From Caulobacter sp. CCUG 60055 (lineage in GTDB: Bacteria > Pseudomonadota > Alphaproteobacteria > Caulobacterales > Caulobacteraceae), in NCBI RefSeq assembly GCF_022750545.1, contig NZ_PUIC01000001.1, positions 496,001 to 560,000 of the forward strand: DNA of 64,000 nucleotides, in the 5' to 3' direction. The position numbers were made by a program, and so were the translations under genes. Positions 61,320-64,000 of the stretch are shown piece after piece. Under the pieces are notes generated by a model that did not search any database, was not told where the DNA came from, and worked only from the letters and a program-made list of their open reading frames with translations. Position 1 is the first letter of the stretch, and every line of letters starts with the position of its first letter.

Positions 61320-61500
61320 TCCCGACACGTTTTCCCAAGCAATATAATTCTTGAGGCACAGCTCTACGCCAAACCCCGCCACGACCGCAACCGTCGAGCG
61401 GCGCGGATCGTAGAGAGGGCGGCGCGGGAGTGGAAGGGCGCTTGAAGGCGGTCCTCCGCTCTGCGACCCTGCCGCTCGCCTCGCTTGTGTCTGGTTCCCG

Positions 61501-62061
61501 ATGAAACCTCTCGCCGCCGCCGTCGTCTTCAGCCTCATCGCCGGGTCCGCCCAGGCGCGGTCCGACGTTCCAGCCCTGGTCACCCGCTGGGACACGGCGG
61601 TGCTGATCCAGGCCGCCGAGGCGCTGGAGGCCAAGGACGTCGCCGCCAAGCGCGACGACGACGGCCGCCCCTATGTCAGCGGCGAAAGCGCCGACGGCCT
61701 GCTGTTCGTCTTCTATCCCACCGCCTGCGAGGCTGAACCGACGGCCAAGGCCCCCGCCGGGACCGACAAACCCAAGGCCAAGCCCCTCGACGGCCCGTGC
61801 TACGGCATGGAGGCGGTGGTCACCTACGACACCGAGGGCAAGAGCGAGGCCGACCGGAGCAAGCTGGTCGACCAGCTGAACCGCGATTTCGCCCTCGGCA
61901 AGTTCACCATCGATTCCGACCAGAGCATCGTCCTCAGCCGCTATCTGGTCTTCGACGACGGCGTTACGCGCGGCAACCTTGAGGCCGAGCTCAGCAACTT
62001 CCTCGCGGTCGGGACGGCGGCGGCCGGCAAAATCTGGCCGCGCGACGACAAGGCCGACTGA
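61501..62061 (+). CDS. YbjN domain-containing secreted protein
   Basis: This 186-residue protein has a signal peptide ([15 protein letters not shown]) and a YbjN-like domain ([15 protein letters not shown], then [21 protein letters not shown] and [18 protein letters not shown]). Two Cys in [10 protein letters not shown]...GPC flank a Lys/Pro-rich insertion and may form a disulfide. YbjN proteins resemble type III secretion chaperones; E. coli YbjN affects motility and stress, mechanism unknown. It is divergent from mccB across 181 bases. Confidence 0.82.
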   Translation: MKPLAAAVVFSLIAGSAQARSDVPALVTRWDTAVLIQAAEALEAKDVAAKRDDDGRPYVSGESADGLLFVFYPTACEAEPTAKAPAGTDKPKAKPLDGPCYGMEAVVTYDTEGKSEADRSKLVDQLNRDFALGKFTIDSDQSIVLSRYLVFDDGVTRGNLEAELSNFLAVGTAAAGKIWPRDDKAD

Positions 62062-62105
62062 GCGGCGCTGTCGCCACGACTCGGCCGGCGGGCTAGGCTG
62101 AGCGC

Positions 62106-63893
62106 GTGGCCAGCCTTCCCGACACCATGGCGGACACCGCCCTCGCCCGCTTGTTCGTCGGCGACGACGCCTCGCCGGACGCCGTGTGGTTCTCGCTGCC
62201 CGGCGGCCGGACGCTGTACGACGCCGGCGGCCGCGCCGACCAGATCTACTTCCTGCGCGCCGGCCGCCTCGGGGTCATCCGCCGCGACGAGGGCCAGGAG
62301 CCGCAGTTCCTGGGCGTGATCCGCCCCGGCGAGCCGGCCGGCGAAATGTCGCTGCTGGCCGCCGCGCCGCATTCGGCCACGGTGGTGGCCCTGCGCGACA
62401 GCGAGATCGTCGCCGTGCCGCGCGAGGCCTTCTTCGCGGCGGCCGAACACAATCCCCGGCTGATGATGGAGTTGGCGCGGTTGATGATCCGCCGCACCCG
62501 CCAGAGCGGCGGCCAGCAGTCGGCGGCGGGGCAGCCCAGCGTCTACGGCTTCATCGGCCTGCGCGACGGCCTGGCCGTCCGCGCCCTGGTCGAGCGGCTG
62601 GAGGCCGAAATCGTCGCCATGGGCTATTCGGCGACGACGGCCGGGCGCGAGGCGCTGAACGCCCCGACCGAATGGTTCTCCAACGTCGAGAACGCCCACG
62701 ACTTCGTGCTGTACGCAGCCGAGGCGGACGAGACGGCTTGGAAGCATCTGGTCGGCCGCCAGGTCGATCGCCTGTTCCTCGTCGGCCGGGGCGACCAGGC
62801 GCCGCCGCCGGAGGAGAGCCTGGCCTCGGAGCCGCTCCGCACCCAGCGCCTGGTCGACCTCGTCCTGCTCCAGAAAGCGACGCAGCGCGCGCCGGCCGGT
62901 TCGGAGGCCTGGCTGGACGCCACCCCCGCCGCCCGCCTGTTCCATGTGCGCGACCACGACGTCGGCGACCTGCGACGGCTGGCCCGCACCCTGGCGGGCA
63001 AGTCGGTCGGGCTGGTGTTGTCGGGCGGCGGCGCGCGGGCCTACGCCCATATCGGCGCCGTCCGCGCCCTGCGCGAGGCGGGCGTGCCCATCGACTTCGT
63101 CGGCGGCGTCTCGATGGGGGCGATCGTCGCGGCCGGCCTGGCCATGGGCTGGGACGACCAGGAGATCAACTGGCGGATTCGCAAGGCCTTCGTCGACAGC
63201 AGCCCCGTCGACGACATCGCCGTGCCGGTGATCGCCATGACCCGCGGCGAGAAGGTGCGCGAGCGCCTGCGTGAACACTTCGGCGACGAGCAGATATCCG
63301 ACCTCTGGCTGCCGTTCTTCTGCGTGTCGTCGAACCTCACCTCCGGGGCCTACCAACTGCACCGGCGAGGCACCCTGCGCCATGCGCTCCGCGCCTCGAT
63401 CTCGCTGCCCGGGGTGCTGCCGCCCTTCACCCAGGACAACAACGTCCTGGTTGACGGCGCGGTGATGAAGAACTTCCCGGCCGACATCATGCGGGCCTTC
63501 CACCTTGGCCCGATCATCGGGGTCGACGTCTCGCGCGGCCGCAGCATCACCGCCCAGGACGTGGCCCAGCCTGCTTCGGTGTGGCGCTGGCTGCTGTCAG
63601 GCGAATGGCGACGCGGCCCGCCGATCGTTTCGCTGCTGATGCGGGCGGCGACGGTCAGCACCGGCCGCGACCTGGCGGCGGCCCGCGAGGCGTCCGACCT
63701 GCTGATCTCGCCCAATCTGGAGGGCATCGAGATCCGCGACTGGCGGGCCTACGAACCGGCGGTCGAGGCCGGAAGGATCGCCACCGCCCAGGCGCTGGCC
63801 AGGCTGGAGACCCCGGTCGTCGACCTGCGCCGGCGGCCGACGCGCGAAGAGGCGGCCCGCAACGGCGCGGGCGCGACGGCGGTCAGGCCCTAG
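62106..63893 (+). CDS. Patatin-like phospholipase with N-terminal cyclic-nucleotide-binding domain
   Basis: This 595-residue NTE-type protein has a cNMP-binding domain (residues 22-135) with IYFLRAGRLGVIRRDEG and RPGEPAGEMSLLAAAPHS, a linker region (145-285) and a patatin domain (300-500). The oxyanion loop is LVLSGGGARAYAHIGAV, the nucleophile Ser336 in GGVSMGAI, and catalytic Asp450 in VDGAVMKN. It probably cleaves membrane phospholipids under control of a nucleotide. GTG at 62106 is the start. Its stop overlaps the stop of the next minus-strand gene. Confidence 0.93.
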   Translation: MASLPDTMADTALARLFVGDDASPDAVWFSLPGGRTLYDAGGRADQIYFLRAGRLGVIRRDEGQEPQFLGVIRPGEPAGEMSLLAAAPHSATVVALRDSEIVAVPREAFFAAAEHNPRLMMELARLMIRRTRQSGGQQSAAGQPSVYGFIGLRDGLAVRALVERLEAEIVAMGYSATTAGREALNAPTEWFSNVENAHDFVLYAAEADETAWKHLVGRQVDRLFLVGRGDQAPPPEESLASEPLRTQRLVDLVLLQKATQRAPAGSEAWLDATPAARLFHVRDHDVGDLRRLARTLAGKSVGLVLSGGGARAYAHIGAVRALREAGVPIDFVGGVSMGAIVAAGLAMGWDDQEINWRIRKAFVDSSPVDDIAVPVIAMTRGEKVRERLREHFGDEQISDLWLPFFCVSSNLTSGAYQLHRRGTLRHALRASISLPGVLPPFTQDNNVLVDGAVMKNFPADIMRAFHLGPIIGVDVSRGRSITAQDVAQPASVWRWLLSGEWRRGPPIVSLLMRAATVSTGRDLAAAREASDLLISPNLEGIEIRDWRAYEPAVEAGRIATAQALARLETPVVDLRRRPTREEAARNGAGATAVRP

Positions 63894-64000
63894 CGCCGCG
63901 CCACGATGAACAGGCGCGGGAAGGGAAACAGCGTGACCCCGTCGGTCCGATGCGGGAAAGCGGCGTAGACCCGCTCGCGATAGGCCGTCAGGAAGGCCTC
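63890..64000 (-). CDS. tam: Trans-aconitate 2-methyltransferase-like protein, C-terminal 36 residues
   Basis: Only the 3' end lies in the window, ending EAFLTAYRERVYAAFPHRTD, then GVTLFPFPRLFIVARR. This tail is typical of the Tam family of SAM-dependent methyltransferases, which methylate trans-aconitate. The stop codon (63890-63892) overlaps the patatin stop by three bases, so the genes converge. The assignment rests on this short tail only. Confidence 0.7.
   Translation of the reverse strand, partial: EAFLTAYRERVYAAFPHRTDGVTLFPFPRLFIVARR

Noticed and set aside
1-64000. CRISPR array, insertion sequences, prophage
   Set aside because: No regularly spaced repeats, transposase genes with inverted ends or phage structural genes were seen. 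The only mobile-element trace is the integrase relic.

Overview
The window is GC-rich, densely packed bacterial chromosome from a member of the Caulobacteraceae, most likely Caulobacter or a close relative. The evidence is close matches to family-specific proteins: the division-site ATPase MipZ (53.7-54.5 kb), the cell-cycle response regulators PleD and DivK (38.7-40.5 kb), and a complete holdfast polysaccharide locus, hfsEFGH/hfsCBA/hfsD (10.6-19.7 kb). No replication origin, rRNA operon, CRISPR array or intact mobile element is visible. The only RNA gene found is a tRNA-Ser(GCT).

Layout. 0-1.3 kb: 3' part of a DUF1345 membrane protein, an EcfG-type stress sigma factor and a convergent, overlapping NepR-like anti-sigma gene. 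1.5-4.1 kb: DUF969-DUF979-DUF2891 operon. 4.2-9.3 kb: MarR regulator plus a FUSC/DUF1656/HlyD/outer-membrane tripartite efflux operon. 9.3-9.6 kb: integrase relic at the 3' end of tRNA-Ser. 9.7-10.3 kb: secreted AprI/Inh-like protein. 10.6-19.7 kb: holdfast synthesis (initiating transferase, flippase, glycosyltransferase, deacetylase, polymerase, chain-length proteins, export lipoprotein). 19.8-22.1 kb: Sel1, GST, RcnB-like and small secreted proteins. 22.2-26 kb: gatB and gatCA. 26.2-34.6 kb: ruvX, a hydrolase, pyrB with a catalytically dead pyrC homologue, plsY, dprA, topA. 34.6-38.6 kb: a palindromic intergenic repeat, rnr, two overlapping Nudix genes, rpmG. 38.7-46.9 kb: pleD/divK, a HAD protein, and a tightly coupled chain mak-dinB and ridA-gdpD-FemAB-like. 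47-54.5 kb: clpA/clpS, DUF2332, phasin, a SPOR-containing D,D-carboxypeptidase, a DnaJ-domain protein, mipZ. 54.7-64 kb: panC, DUF1489, leucine/isovalerate catabolism genes (biotin-dependent carboxylase subunits and an enoyl-CoA hydratase) interrupted by a secreted protein gene, a YbjN-like protein, a cyclic-nucleotide-binding patatin, and the end of a trans-aconitate methyltransferase-like gene.

Regulation. Two sequences fit the CtrA box (TTAA-N7-TTAA, one mismatch each), one between hfsA and hfsD and one between divK and the HAD gene. This would tie holdfast synthesis and division signalling to the cell cycle. A short palindrome covers the marR start region. A 6-3-6 palindrome lies midway between the phasin and carboxypeptidase genes.

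No clearly new multi-gene system was found. The most informative oddities are the pyrC homologue that has lost its metal ligands, the NepR-like gene antisense to the sigma gene, HfsB without the P-loop lysine, the split-box Nudix pair, and the integrase relic at the tRNA.
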